A stretch of DNA of 64,000 nt from Rhizosphaericola mali (GCF_004337365.2 NZ_CP044016.1:2914001-2978000); one strand, 5' to 3'. Positions 1 to 8,144 are shown, counted from the first letter of the stretch. A program made the numbers and translations. The notes: a model not told the origin generated them from the sequence alone.

Positions 1-2
1 CA

Positions 3-173
3 GAGACCGTACAAAACAAACAACAACTTACAATTGCTTTGGATGCAATTAGTCAAGTATTACACATGCCACATTTCACCACTAAAATCGGAAAAACATT
101 TAGTCTTGACGAAGTGGAGGAGGCACTATCCTATACCTCCAATGATGGCGGTAAAGCTATTTTTAAAATATAA
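3..173 (+). CDS. C-terminal end of a zinc-binding dehydrogenase (partial)
   Basis: The gene enters from the left edge, and only the last 56 codons are present, read in frame from base 3 to a TAA at 171-173. The visible end (IGKTFSLDEVEEALSYT, then GGKAIFKI) is the classic C-terminus of medium-chain dehydrogenase/quinone oxidoreductases, where the segment before the last strand is a helix rich in DEVxEA. Catalytic domain and cofactor fold lie outside the window, so the substrate cannot be told. A hairpin terminator follows 25 bases later. A reading in frame 1 (34-234) over the same bases is a shadow. Family assignment from so short a piece is fairly safe; anything finer is not. Confidence 0.7.
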   Translation, partial: ETVQNKQQLTIALDAISQVLHMPHFTTKIGKTFSLDEVEEALSYTSNDGGKAIFKI

Positions 174-194
174 AAAAAACATTTACAACTATAA

Positions 195-230
195 AAAAGT
201 CCCACACAGTAAAACCATGTGGGAATTTTT
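195..230 (+). terminator. Rho-independent terminator
   Basis: TCCCACA (200-206) pairs with TGTGGGA (218-224), flanked by an A-run on the left and TTTTT on the right. It ends the upstream dehydrogenase transcript and, because it is symmetrical, may also end the converging alcohol dehydrogenase transcript. Confidence 0.75.
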
Positions 231-251
231 ATAGTTATCCAAACTTAATAT

Positions 252-1292
252 CTACAACGTAGCATTATCAATTACAAAACGATAACGAACATCCCCTCTC
301 AACATTCTTTCGTAAGCGGTAGAGATATCTTTGATATTGATCAATTCAATATCCGAAACAATATTATGCTCGGCTGCAAAGTCCAACATTTCTTGTGTTT
401 CTTTAATCCCACCAATACCAGAACCGGCCACACTTTTTCTACCACCTAACAAGGCAAATGCTGCAACTTCCATTGGTTTGGGTGGTACTCCTACGCATAT
501 ATGCGTACCATTCGTTTTTAATAAGGACAAATACATATTCATGTCATGCGGAGCGGAAACTGTATCCAAAATAAAATCAAAACTTCCTTTCACCGCTTCT
601 AATTGCGCAGGATCTGAAGTCACTACGAAATGATGCGCGCCCAATTCTTTCGCGGCAGCTTCTTTGGATGGAGACGTAGATAAAACGGTAACGTCCGCAC
701 CAAATGCAACGCCCCATTTTACGCCCATGTGTCCTAATCCACCCAAACCCAAAATCGCCAATTTGTGTCCTTTTCCTACTTTCCAGTGTCTTAGTGGAGA
801 ATATGTCGTAATACCGGCACACAATAAAGGCGCAGTTGCGGCAAGGTCTAATTTATCAGAAACGTGCAAAACAAACTCTTCACGTACAACGACGTTATTA
901 GAATACCCGCCGTATGTAGGCACGCCGCTTCTGTCGAGATTATTATACGTCTGCGTATTGCCTTCTAGACAATATTGCTCCAAATCATTTTTACAATTTT
1001 CGCATTCTTGACAAGAATCTACCATGCAACCAACGCCAGCCAATTCATCTACTTTAAAATTCTTTACATGGTCACCAACTTTGACGATACGACCGACAAT
1101 TTCATGTCCTGGCACCATCGGAAATACACCAGGAAACCAATCGTTTTTAATTTGATGTAAATCTGAATGACAAACACCGCAATATAAAATCTCTATCTGT
1201 ACGTCGTGCGGTCCGACTTCTCTTCTTTCAAAATCCCATGGCGCTAAATCTTCGGTCGGGCTTTGCGCCGCATATCCTTTCGCTTGTATCAT
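252..1292 (-). CDS. NAD(P)-dependent zinc alcohol dehydrogenase (YahK/CAD type)
   Basis: A 346-residue cytosolic medium-chain alcohol/aldehyde reductase that interconverts primary alcohols and aldehydes. Visible marks are the catalytic zinc motif GVCHSDLH (Cys41), GHE near residue 63, the four-cysteine structural zinc lobe CQECENC-x7-C around 94-108, and the nucleotide-binding GLGGLGH near 182. Length is normal for the YahK/cinnamyl-alcohol dehydrogenase group. The usual G-D before VGVG is replaced here by VDELAGVG. The start ATG at 1292 follows a T-rich stretch without a clear promoter box. The gene stands alone, converging on the truncated dehydrogenase. Substrate is unknown; broad aldehyde reduction is typical of the family. 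Confidence 0.9.
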   Translation of the reverse strand: MIQAKGYAAQSPTEDLAPWDFERREVGPHDVQIEILYCGVCHSDLHQIKNDWFPGVFPMVPGHEIVGRIVKVGDHVKNFKVDELAGVGCMVDSCQECENCKNDLEQYCLEGNTQTYNNLDRSGVPTYGGYSNNVVVREEFVLHVSDKLDLAATAPLLCAGITTYSPLRHWKVGKGHKLAILGLGGLGHMGVKWGVAFGADVTVLSTSPSKEAAAKELGAHHFVVTSDPAQLEAVKGSFDFILDTVSAPHDMNMYLSLLKTNGTHICVGVPPKPMEVAAFALLGGRKSVAGSGIGGIKETQEMLDFAAEHNIVSDIELINIKDISTAYERMLRGDVRYRFVIDNATL

Positions 1293-1408
1293 AATTGATT
1301 GTTTTTTTAGATATTAAAACTATTCATTTGTTTGTAAATAAGTATAAAAATATTTCCCAATAATTGCGATTTCATTAAAACTTAATTCGATATTCAGTTC
1401 TAATTTAT

Positions 1409-2494
1409 TCACTGCAAATTAGATTCTTGGTATAATCCATCTTCATTAACACGCATCACGCCAAACTGTTTTGAAGACGATTCAATAATAAAATGTTTAC
1501 CATTGATAGTCAACTTAAAATCTTCAGCTCTTGTATTATTAGGCAAATTGAGCATCGTTATTTTTTTCGCAAGTTGTCCATTTTGCTGTTGGTATTTTTT
1601 CTGTGCATAATAGATTTCCCAAAGTTGATCTTTTCTTTTCTCCTTATCCAAATGGATAAATGTTGGTGCATTTCCTTTGGATAAATGATCTACAAATCGC
1701 ACATATCCCCATTTTTCAGGTGTATGTAGATTCACCGCATATTGTGGCGACCAGGTAAAATAAGATTCAGGTATTTGTTTGCCATCCGCATCTAGCTTTT
1801 TATGATAATTTCCGTCTGCATCTGTCGTGAGCGTCCATTGAACACGCGAAAGATTCATCCTCCAAATTTTATCTTGTAAAGATTTTATTTTATCCAAACC
1901 AATAATAGAATGTATGGGAAAAGCTAGTTCAACAGTCCAACAAGAATCTTTATCCTTGTCATTATTCAAAGTACCATAGTATTTTACAGCCTCTTTAGTA
2001 TTTTTAATCGTGTAACTAGAGTTAAAATCACCACCATTGCGATAAGGCTTATTCATTAAAAGATCCCAAGTAGTACCCAAGGCATTCGTCTGATATTCAA
2101 TATACTGCTGTCCGTCTCCATCAGGATCTAGAAATATTTCAAAAGCATTTTCCAAAAATAATTTGGATTCATTTTGCGTCATCGTCGCCCACAATTGTGG
2201 TTCGTCAATATGGATAAAATAATACACATTTTGATCATCCCAAAGCATCTTGCACCAAGCGGTGTGAATATTATCACCAAGCGAACCAACAATCGTATGA
2301 TCGATATACATTTTTGGTACATTTTGCCATGCGACCTCATCATCTATACCATCAATTTTAATCTTATCGTTTGTTTTAACCGCTTCATATTGTCGTGGTG
2401 GTAAAGTCCAAGTAGTATCTGAATATTGTAATTGTGCTTCATTAGAATTGATAAAAGCAAAGAATAAACACAAACAGAAAATAATTTTCTTCAT
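1409..2494 (-). CDS. Secreted CBM9-like carbohydrate-binding protein
   Basis: A 361-residue protein with an N-terminal Sec signal (MKKIIFCLCLFFAF, cut near NEAQ). The body matches the carbohydrate-binding family 9-like fold found in many Bacteroidota secreted proteins: IDGIDDEVAWQNVP at the start of the domain, LWDDQNVYYFIHIDEP, ENAFEIFLDPDGDG, WTVELAFP and a closing SPQYAVNLHTPEKWGYVRF. The C-terminal 90 residues (KEKRKDQLWEIYYAQKKYQQ onward) are an extra domain that I do not recognise. No catalytic residues are evident, so a binding role in periplasm or at the surface is the safest reading. It lies just downstream of the ABM-VOC gene and is separated from it by a terminator. Confidence 0.8.
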   Translation of the reverse strand: MKKIIFCLCLFFAFINSNEAQLQYSDTTWTLPPRQYEAVKTNDKIKIDGIDDEVAWQNVPKMYIDHTIVGSLGDNIHTAWCKMLWDDQNVYYFIHIDEPQLWATMTQNESKLFLENAFEIFLDPDGDGQQYIEYQTNALGTTWDLLMNKPYRNGGDFNSSYTIKNTKEAVKYYGTLNNDKDKDSCWTVELAFPIHSIIGLDKIKSLQDKIWRMNLSRVQWTLTTDADGNYHKKLDADGKQIPESYFTWSPQYAVNLHTPEKWGYVRFVDHLSKGNAPTFIHLDKEKRKDQLWEIYYAQKKYQQQNGQLAKKITMLNLPNNTRAEDFKLTINGKHFIIESSSKQFGVMRVNEDGLYQESNLQ

Positions 2495-2508
2495 AACCTC
2501 AATATTAA

Positions 2509-2543
2509 TAAAAAAAGCGCAATCATTTTCGGTGATCGCGCTT
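2509..2543 (-). terminator. Rho-independent terminator after the ABM-VOC gene
   Basis: AAGCGCAATCA (2515-2525) pairs with TGATCGCGCTT (2533-2543) with one mismatch and a 7-base loop. On the minus strand the stem is followed by a T-run (plus-strand A-run before 2517). It ends the EthD/ABM-VOC transcript before the CBM9-like gene. Confidence 0.8.
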
Positions 2544-2570
2544 GAATTTTAAGAGAGTGTTGAAATTATT

Positions 2571-3458
2571 TTAAAATGGTTTCCATCTTTTTTCAGGAGC
2601 AGATGCTGGATATTGTACACCATCTGGATAAGTAATAAATTCGATCAATGTACCCCAAGGCGCTTTACCATATACACCACGATTATCTTTTCCATCTTCA
2701 GCATTGGCAAGTCCATGTACATCAGATAACATCGTACCACCTGCAGCCTTGAACTGAGCGACGGATTTTTGAATATTATCTGTGTAAATAGCGATATGAT
2801 TGACGCCAATATCATTCAAACCGCCAGCTGTTTTTTGTGGTGCATTGGCAAATTGAAACAATTCAATATTGGGACCATTACCGATACGTACCAATCGCAT
2901 GTGCACAATCTTACTACCTTTTGGAATACCCAATTCGTGTTCAGTTTCAGCACCTTCGAATGGCTTTCCATTTTCAGGTAAGACATCGTAAAGACTCACG
3001 CCGCCCAAGGCTTTTTCCAAAAATTTACTTGCAGCATTCACATCTGGCACCGCCATACCAATATGCTCGATACCACGATTATAGCTTGTATCTACCATTT
3101 GCAAATGCATAAATGTCACCTTATTGCTAGCATATTTACCTTCAATACTTTTTCCAAATGCAATAGTGTGTGCTTCTTTTTTATGATGATCGAGTGCTGT
3201 TTGATTTTCAAATACTTCGTAAAAAACAAAAGTATTAGGATCGTCGATTTTCGTATTTAAGCGAAATTCTAACAATCCATTTTCCATCAATGCATCTTTC
3301 TGTATTTTTTTTGCGGCGTTTTCAACTTCTTGTCGATAAGCTGGTTTTGCTTTTAATTCTGTAATCGCCGCTATTCTTTCATTTTGTGCCATAGTATTGT
3401 AAGTTATTAATGAACAAAAAACAATGGTTAATGTCGTCCATAAGCGATTCTTTTTCAT
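2571..3458 (-). CDS. Secreted ABM-VOC fusion protein (monooxygenase-like plus glyoxalase-like)
   Basis: A 295-residue protein with a Sec signal (cut near NTMAQ, about residue 25). Residues 28-120 form an antibiotic-biosynthesis-monooxygenase (ABM) ferredoxin-like domain (ENGLLEFRLN, FVFYEVFENQTALDHH). Residues 128-280 form a vicinal-oxygen-chelate domain with the expected metal ligands His132, Glu199, His221 and Glu273. ABM domains often oxidise quinols, and VOC domains handle dicarbonyls, epimers or aromatic diols. Both sitting in the periplasm on one chain is uncommon. The EthD gene precedes it by 10 bases, so both are one operon. Function is unassigned; handling a reactive quinone or keto-sugar is only a guess. 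Confidence 0.8.
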   Translation of the reverse strand: MKKNRLWTTLTIVFCSLITYNTMAQNERIAAITELKAKPAYRQEVENAAKKIQKDALMENGLLEFRLNTKIDDPNTFVFYEVFENQTALDHHKKEAHTIAFGKSIEGKYASNKVTFMHLQMVDTSYNRGIEHIGMAVPDVNAASKFLEKALGGVSLYDVLPENGKPFEGAETEHELGIPKGSKIVHMRLVRIGNGPNIELFQFANAPQKTAGGLNDIGVNHIAIYTDNIQKSVAQFKAAGGTMLSDVHGLANAEDGKDNRGVYGKAPWGTLIEFITYPDGVQYPASAPEKRWKPF

Positions 3459-3468
3459 ACGTTGTATT

Positions 3469-3828
3469 TTAATTTTCGTGAATGGAACTGATGATATCGT
3501 CTTGATAACCTAGCGTCACCAATGTATTGGCATGATCCAAAAATGTCAATTCATCCGGAAATACATTTTCTTTATAAAAAGAAGAAGTCAATACGGTTTC
3601 CAATCCTTCCAAAGAATCAAACCACAACTCTGCCGTACCATCAAAATCATTGACTTTCACAACAGAAGAAGTTTGCGCAATGGGATGCGTCTGTATGTAA
3701 CGGATCACATGTTCTTTCGCTTCGGGTATTTGTTTGAATAATGGACCGTGTTTTTCAATATGATGTTTTACAAATTCTTCATGTGAAATTTTCGGATTGC
3801 GCTTTAACATCATTGTCATCTTAATCAT
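3469..3828 (-). CDS. EthD-family dimeric alpha-beta barrel protein
   Basis: A 119-residue cytosolic protein that matches the EthD family: the N-terminal strand MIKMTMMLKRNPKISHEEF, HHIEKHGPLF in helix 1, and DGTAELWFDSLEGLETVL in the second half. EthD proteins form ferredoxin-like dimers and include degradative accessory proteins whose chemistry is mostly unknown. First gene of a two-gene operon with the ABM-VOC fusion, 10 bases apart. Its start codon lies 18 bases from a LacI-type 14-mer (3846-3859), so it may be under the same repressor as the divergent polyol genes. Confidence 0.85.
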   Translation of the reverse strand: MIKMTMMLKRNPKISHEEFVKHHIEKHGPLFKQIPEAKEHVIRYIQTHPIAQTSSVVKVNDFDGTAELWFDSLEGLETVLTSSFYKENVFPDELTFLDHANTLVTLGYQDDIISSIHEN

Positions 3829-3845
3829 AGTATTTATTTTAAATG

Positions 3846-3859
3846 TTTAAACGATTAAA
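3846..3859. promoter_or_regulatory. Predicted LacI-family operator (copy 1)
   Basis: TTTAAACGATTAAA differs by one base from the perfect palindrome in the lacI promoter at 26264-26277. It is the exact reverse complement of copy 2 at 5614-5627. The central CG with A/T-rich arms is the LacI/GalR operator pattern. It lies just upstream of the EthD start and 150 bases upstream of the polyol promoter. Confidence 0.6.
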
Positions 3860-4008
3860 TATTTAACACCATCAAAGCTAGTAAGCATACAGGCTCATTG
3901 GCTGTAAATAGCGTACAAAAACTTGCAGAAATCCATGATACAAAATATTTAACTTTTAGTTTTTTCTTGGATAAATATTGATTATCAATACATTCAAAAT
4001 CGACGTTC

Positions 4009-4040
4009 TTTGGAAAAATGACCTTTTTATACTATCTTTG
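4009..4040 (+). promoter_or_regulatory. Bacteroidota-type promoter of the polyol dehydrogenase
   Basis: TTTG (4009-4012), a 20-base spacer, then TATCTTTG (4033-4040) match the phylum consensus TTTG-N19/21-TAnnTTTG exactly. Transcription should start near 4045, giving a leader of about 112 bases before the ATG at 4157. Confidence 0.8.
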
Positions 4041-4050
4041 GAAGACACGC

Positions 4051-4069
4051 AGGTCATTTCAACTGACCT
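4051..4069 (+). repeat. Inverted repeat just after the transcription start
   Basis: AGGTCA (4051-4056) and TGACCT (4064-4069) are perfect arms around a 7-base loop, placed a few bases after the predicted start site. It could be an operator half-site pair or a 5' protective hairpin. Confidence 0.5.
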
Positions 4070-4116
4070 ATTTGAGGAATTCTTCATTGATTTATTCCAT
4101 TTATTTTTTCATATTG

Positions 4117-4138
4117 ATTGGTTAGATATTTAACCAAT
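4117..4138 (+). repeat. Leader hairpin before the polyol dehydrogenase start
   Basis: ATTGGTTA (4117-4124) and TAACCAAT (4131-4138) are perfect 8-base arms around GATATT, ending 18 bases before the ATG at 4157. It could modulate ribosome access or bind a regulator. Confidence 0.5.
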
Positions 4139-4156
4139 TTGCAAACCCATTTTTAT

Positions 4157-5626
4157 ATGATTTCCATACAAAAATCGCTCGAGTTGCAACATCCAGACAT
4201 TCAATTGCCAGACTACGATCCTACTGAAATTAAGGCAGGTATCGCACATATCGGCGTTGGTAATTTTCACAGGGCACACCAAGCGTATTATACACATCAA
4301 TTTCTCAATAATAGCAATGAAAAAAATTGGGGAATTATCGGAATAAGCATCACCAATTCTGGTCCTGCAATGGCAGAGAAATTTGAAAAACAGGATCATC
4401 TATATACATTGACAGAATTTGCACCAGACGGAGCGAAAGATATTTCGGTTGTAGGTGCCATTGTGGATTATTTTCCAGCCAAAAATCAAGAAAAAGAAGC
4501 TTTACAAATATTGGCCGATGAAGACATTAAGATTGTGTCGTTAACGATCACGGAAGGCGGCTATTATGTGGATGACAATGGCAATTTTGATATTGAACAT
4601 GAAAATATCCAATATGATTTGCAGCATCCAGAAGCGCCACAAACGGCATTTGGATATATTGTTTATGCATTGGCTTTACGCAAACAAAATCAAATCCCAG
4701 CCTTTACTGTATTGTCCTGTGACAATGTCCAGCACAATGGTGATGTTACCAAAAAAGCAGTGCTTTCTTTTGCGCAAGCAGTAGATAAGGAATTAGCTAA
4801 ATGGATTGAAGAAAATGCAAGTTTTCCCAATTCTATGGTGGATAGAATTACGCCATCGATCGACAAAGAAGACAAGGCGCAATTGAATGATGCGAGTGGT
4901 ATCGAAGATGCCATACCTGTATATGCGGAAAAATTTACACAGTGGGTCATAGAAGATTATTTCAGCATGGGAAGACCTGACTGGGAAATAGCTGGAGCTA
5001 CTTTTGTAGAGGATGTAACACCATACGAAACCTTGAAATTACGTTTTCTAAATGCTTCGCATAGTATGTTAGCTTATCCGGCGGTATTGATGGGTTATAC
5101 GCATGTAGACAAAGCGATGGAAGATCCTTATTTGAAAAAATATTTGATCGACTTTATGAATAAAGACATTAGTCCGATCGTAGAAGTCCCAGAAAACGTA
5201 CAATTAAAATCTTACAAACAAAGCTTAATCGAGCGTTTTTCCAATCCTGCGGTGAGCGATCAGTTGGCAAGACTTTGTTATCATGGTGGCGCAAAAATTC
5301 CAGGATTCATACTTCCTTCTTTAAAAGAAATATTATCAAGAGGTAGCGATACCAAAAGAATTTCTTTTTTACTAGCGGCTTATGGACATTATTTGAAAGA
5401 AAAAGAAGACAATTTGGGTAATGAAATTGTACCTGAAACGCCCAAATTAAATGAAGCGGATTGGCAATTAATCCACCAAGAAAATGATGCAGCTTTTTTA
5501 CAAATAAGCCCATTCAAGGATTTTGAATTAACCGAAAATGATGCTTTTGTTCAAGAATATTTGGCGTTTAGAAAACAATTAAGACTTTCTTATGTTAAAA
5601 ACATATTAGAAAGTTTAATCGTTTAA
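4157..5626 (+). CDS. Mannitol dehydrogenase family protein (polyol:NAD 2-oxidoreductase)
   Basis: A 489-residue long-chain polyol dehydrogenase that oxidises a sugar alcohol to its ketose, e.g. mannitol to fructose. It shows the N-terminal Rossmann segment (IAHIGVGNFHRAHQAYY), the linker ITEGGYYVD, and the family's catalytic set K-x4-N-x2-H as Lys294, Asn299, His302 in LKLRFLNASHS. Length fits mannitol 2-dehydrogenases, although fructuronate reductases and arabinitol dehydrogenases share the fold. I start at ATG 4157; an in-frame TTG at 4118 lies inside the leader hairpin. A LacI-type 14-mer overlaps its stop codon, and a SemiSWEET gene follows 27 bases on. A fructokinase-like gene in a LacI-controlled operon at 27.3 kb would take the product. 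Confidence 0.87.
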   Translation: MISIQKSLELQHPDIQLPDYDPTEIKAGIAHIGVGNFHRAHQAYYTHQFLNNSNEKNWGIIGISITNSGPAMAEKFEKQDHLYTLTEFAPDGAKDISVVGAIVDYFPAKNQEKEALQILADEDIKIVSLTITEGGYYVDDNGNFDIEHENIQYDLQHPEAPQTAFGYIVYALALRKQNQIPAFTVLSCDNVQHNGDVTKKAVLSFAQAVDKELAKWIEENASFPNSMVDRITPSIDKEDKAQLNDASGIEDAIPVYAEKFTQWVIEDYFSMGRPDWEIAGATFVEDVTPYETLKLRFLNASHSMLAYPAVLMGYTHVDKAMEDPYLKKYLIDFMNKDISPIVEVPENVQLKSYKQSLIERFSNPAVSDQLARLCYHGGAKIPGFILPSLKEILSRGSDTKRISFLLAAYGHYLKEKEDNLGNEIVPETPKLNEADWQLIHQENDAAFLQISPFKDFELTENDAFVQEYLAFRKQLRLSYVKNILESLIV

Positions 5627-5627
5627 A
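5614..5627. promoter_or_regulatory. Predicted LacI-family operator (copy 2)
   Basis: TTTAATCGTTTAAA is the exact reverse complement of copy 1 and one base off the palindrome at 26264-26277. It spans the stop codon of the polyol dehydrogenase (TAA 5624-5626), just upstream of the SemiSWEET gene. With copy 1 it could support a repression loop of about 1.77 kb. Confidence 0.5.
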
Positions 5628-5653
5628 TATATTTTTTCACATATAAAAATTAT

Positions 5654-5941
5654 ATGGATTTTATCTCAATATTAGGCATAGTATCCACACTATGTACGAC
5701 TGGCGCATACTTGCCCCAAACATTAAAAATTATCAAAACAAACCATACCAAAAGTTTATCCGCATTGACTTACACGATGATCTCAATAGGTAGTGCACTT
5801 TGGGTATATTACGCAGTATTACGCCACGACATCCCTGTAATCATTGCCAACGGAGTACAAGGTTCACTCAGCTTGATTATACTCCTAATGAAATTGAGAA
5901 ACATGGGTAAACATAAAGAAACAACAAAAGCAACTACATAA
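5654..5941 (+). CDS. SemiSWEET sugar transporter
   Basis: A 95-residue three-helix membrane protein of the bacterial SemiSWEET (MtN3/PQ-loop) family, which dimerises to form a facilitative sugar pore. It shows the Pro21-Gln22 hinge in TM1 (GAYLPQTLKI), the substrate-face Trp50 (SALWVYY) and Asn66 (IIANGVQ) known from SemiSWEET structures, and a third helix QGSLSLIILLMKL. The tail is hydrophilic (GKHKETTKATT). It lies 27 bases after the polyol dehydrogenase and shares its transcript, which suggests that it moves the polyol or the ketose product across the inner membrane. A terminator follows. Confidence 0.9.
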   Translation: MDFISILGIVSTLCTTGAYLPQTLKIIKTNHTKSLSALTYTMISIGSALWVYYAVLRHDIPVIIANGVQGSLSLIILLMKLRNMGKHKETTKATT

Positions 5942-5965
5942 ACTAACCGTTTTTATATATTTTCC

Positions 5966-5996
5966 AAGGTTGTCCACATGGGCAGCCTTGATTTGT
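5966..5996 (+). terminator. Rho-independent terminator after the SemiSWEET gene
   Basis: Ten paired bases (5966-5975 with 5980-5989, including two G-U pairs) around an ACAT loop, followed by GATTTGTTT. Ends the polyol dehydrogenase-SemiSWEET transcript. Confidence 0.75.
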
Positions 5997-6094
5997 TTAG
6001 TGAGATTTCGGCTTGCGACGGAAGTTGATTACATTTAGCTTTTTATTCGAAAAAATGAAGTATATTTTCGAATATTGATAATTAAACAAGAGTT

Positions 6095-8122
6095 ATGGCC
6101 AATATTTTATTAGAAAAATGGAACACGCCATTTGGCAGTATTCCATTTGAGGAAATTAAGAATGAAGATTACAAACCTGCATTTTTGCAAGGTATTGAAG
6201 ACGGGAAAAAGGAAATCGATGCTATCGCACAAAATGAAGCGACGCCGACATTTGAAAATACGATAGAAGCATTAGATGCCTCTGGTCAAGTTTTGGACAA
6301 AGTAGCGGAGATATTTTTCAATTTAAACTCTGCTGAAACCAATGATTTTTTTGAGGAATTGGCGCAAGAAGTTTCTCCACTATTGGCAGAATATAGTAAT
6401 GATATCACACTCAATGAGGCCTTATTTGCTCGTATCAAGTATGTAAAAGAGCATACACCGATTGAATCATTGACGGAAGAGCAAGCACGTCTTTTGGATA
6501 AAACATTTAAAAGTTTTTCTAGAAATGGAGCACTTCTTTCTGATACGGATAAAGAAACTTTGCGTGAAATTGATAAGGAATTATCTGGCTTGACTGTGAA
6601 ATTTAGTCAAAATGTATTGCAAGAAACCAATGCCTACACTTTGCACTTAACGGAGGAAAAAGATTTGGAAGGTTTGCCAGAATCCATCGTCGAAATGGCA
6701 AAAGAGGAAGCGACAAAACGCAATTTGGAAGGTTGGGTGTTTACACTACAATTCCCAAGTATGGTACCTTTTATGAAATATGCGAAGAATAGAGATTTGC
6801 GTGAAAAAATGTCTATCGCCATCGGTCAACGCGCTTATAAAGACAATGAGCAAAATAACTCTGCCATCATCCACAAACTCGTTTCTCTTCGTGCAAAACG
6901 TGCCAAACTATTGGGCTTTGATTCTCATGCAGCATTTGTACTAGAAGAAAGAATGGCCCAAAATCCGAAAACGGTTTTAAGCTTTTTGGATGATCTTTTA
7001 TTTAAGGCAAAACCATTTGCGGTAAAAGAAATTGAGGTTTTAAAAGATCTAGCCGCACAGGACGGGATTGAGGATATGAAAAGCTTTGATCATAGTTACT
7101 ATGCAGAAAAACTACGAGAAGCTAAATACGAATTTTCAGAAGAAGAATTAAAACCTTATTTCTCCTTAGAAAAAGTATTAGAAGCTGCTTTCACAGCCGC
7201 AGAGAGACTCTACGGACTAAAATATACCGAAAGAAAAGATATCCAAAAATATCATCCTGAAGTGACCGTATATGAGGTAACAGAAAATGGTCAATACAAA
7301 GGACTATTCTACACGGACTTTTTCCCTAGAGACGGAAAACGCCCTGGAGCATGGGAAACTTCTTATCAAGCGCAATACAAAAACAAAGAAGTCAATCAAA
7401 GACCACATGTTTCTATAGTTTGTAATTTCTCACGTCCTTCCAAAGACAAACCTTCTTTATTAACATTTGGGGAAGTAACTACGTTATTTCACGAGTTTGG
7501 ACACTCACTACATGCGATGTTGGCAGATACGACGTATAGAAGTTTGTCTGGCACGAGTGTTTATTGGGATTTTGTAGAGTTGCCATCACAGTTTATGGAA
7601 AACTATTGCTATGATAAAGATTTCTTACAATCTTTTGCAAAGCATTATAAAACTGGCGAAACTTTACCTGCGGAAAAAATAGATAAAATCGTAGCATCTG
7701 CTAATTTCATGGAAGGTTACCAAACTATAAGACAATTAAGTTTCGGCATTTTAGATATGGCATTCCACACGGGAAAATTATCCGAAAATGCAACTATGGA
7801 AGACTTTGAAGATGAGATACTTTCTGACACTAAATTATATCCTACTACAGCAGGATTAGCAATGAGTCCATCCTTCTCACACATATTTGCAGGCGGTTAT
7901 TCTGCCGGATATTATTCCTATAAATGGTCGGAAGTTTTGGATGCGGATGCATTTGAATTCTTTAAAGAAAATGGCATTTTCAATCCAGAAATCGCTGCAA
8001 AATTCAAGACACTTTTAAGTTCGGGTGGAACAAAAGATCCAATGGAACTATACAAAAATTTCAGAGGGCGAGAACCCAAAGTAGAGGCGCTATTGAAACG
8101 TGCAGGATTGGCGGAAGCGTAA
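6095..8122 (+). CDS. dcp: M3-family oligopeptidase / peptidyl-dipeptidase Dcp
   Basis: A 675-residue zinc metallopeptidase of the thimet oligopeptidase (M3) family, length typical of Dcp/OpdA. The zinc site HEFGH lies at residues 466-470 (TTLFHEFGHSLHAML), with the third ligand in VELPSQFMENY. The C-terminal SFSHIFAGGYSAGYYSYKWSEVLDADAF is the family's substrate-binding stretch. There is no signal peptide, so it probably degrades oligopeptides in the cytoplasm. Single-gene unit with its own terminator. OpdA-type versus Dcp-type specificity cannot be separated by eye. Confidence 0.92.
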   Translation: MANILLEKWNTPFGSIPFEEIKNEDYKPAFLQGIEDGKKEIDAIAQNEATPTFENTIEALDASGQVLDKVAEIFFNLNSAETNDFFEELAQEVSPLLAEYSNDITLNEALFARIKYVKEHTPIESLTEEQARLLDKTFKSFSRNGALLSDTDKETLREIDKELSGLTVKFSQNVLQETNAYTLHLTEEKDLEGLPESIVEMAKEEATKRNLEGWVFTLQFPSMVPFMKYAKNRDLREKMSIAIGQRAYKDNEQNNSAIIHKLVSLRAKRAKLLGFDSHAAFVLEERMAQNPKTVLSFLDDLLFKAKPFAVKEIEVLKDLAAQDGIEDMKSFDHSYYAEKLREAKYEFSEEELKPYFSLEKVLEAAFTAAERLYGLKYTERKDIQKYHPEVTVYEVTENGQYKGLFYTDFFPRDGKRPGAWETSYQAQYKNKEVNQRPHVSIVCNFSRPSKDKPSLLTFGEVTTLFHEFGHSLHAMLADTTYRSLSGTSVYWDFVELPSQFMENYCYDKDFLQSFAKHYKTGETLPAEKIDKIVASANFMEGYQTIRQLSFGILDMAFHTGKLSENATMEDFEDEILSDTKLYPTTAGLAMSPSFSHIFAGGYSAGYYSYKWSEVLDADAFEFFKENGIFNPEIAAKFKTLLSSGGTKDPMELYKNFRGREPKVEALLKRAGLAEA

Positions 8123-8144
8123 GAAATTTCGCATTAATAACCAC

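Larger units (their letters stand above)
3829..4156. other. Divergent intergenic control region, EthD operon versus polyol dehydrogenase
   Basis: A 328-base gap with no gene. It holds a LacI-type palindrome near the EthD side, a good plus-strand promoter at 4009-4040, two leader hairpins (4051-4069 and 4117-4138), and three copies of an ATATTTAAC word (3859-3867, 3945-3953, 4126-4134). The density of motifs marks it as a regulated divergent promoter. Confidence 0.7.

Noticed and set aside
34-234. 66-codon frame at the left edge
   Set aside because: Shadow of the dehydrogenase end read in frame 3 (3-173), and it runs through the terminator.
4118-4156. N-terminal extension of the polyol dehydrogenase from TTG 4118
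   Set aside because: It would begin inside the leader hairpin, and family similarity starts after ATG 4157.
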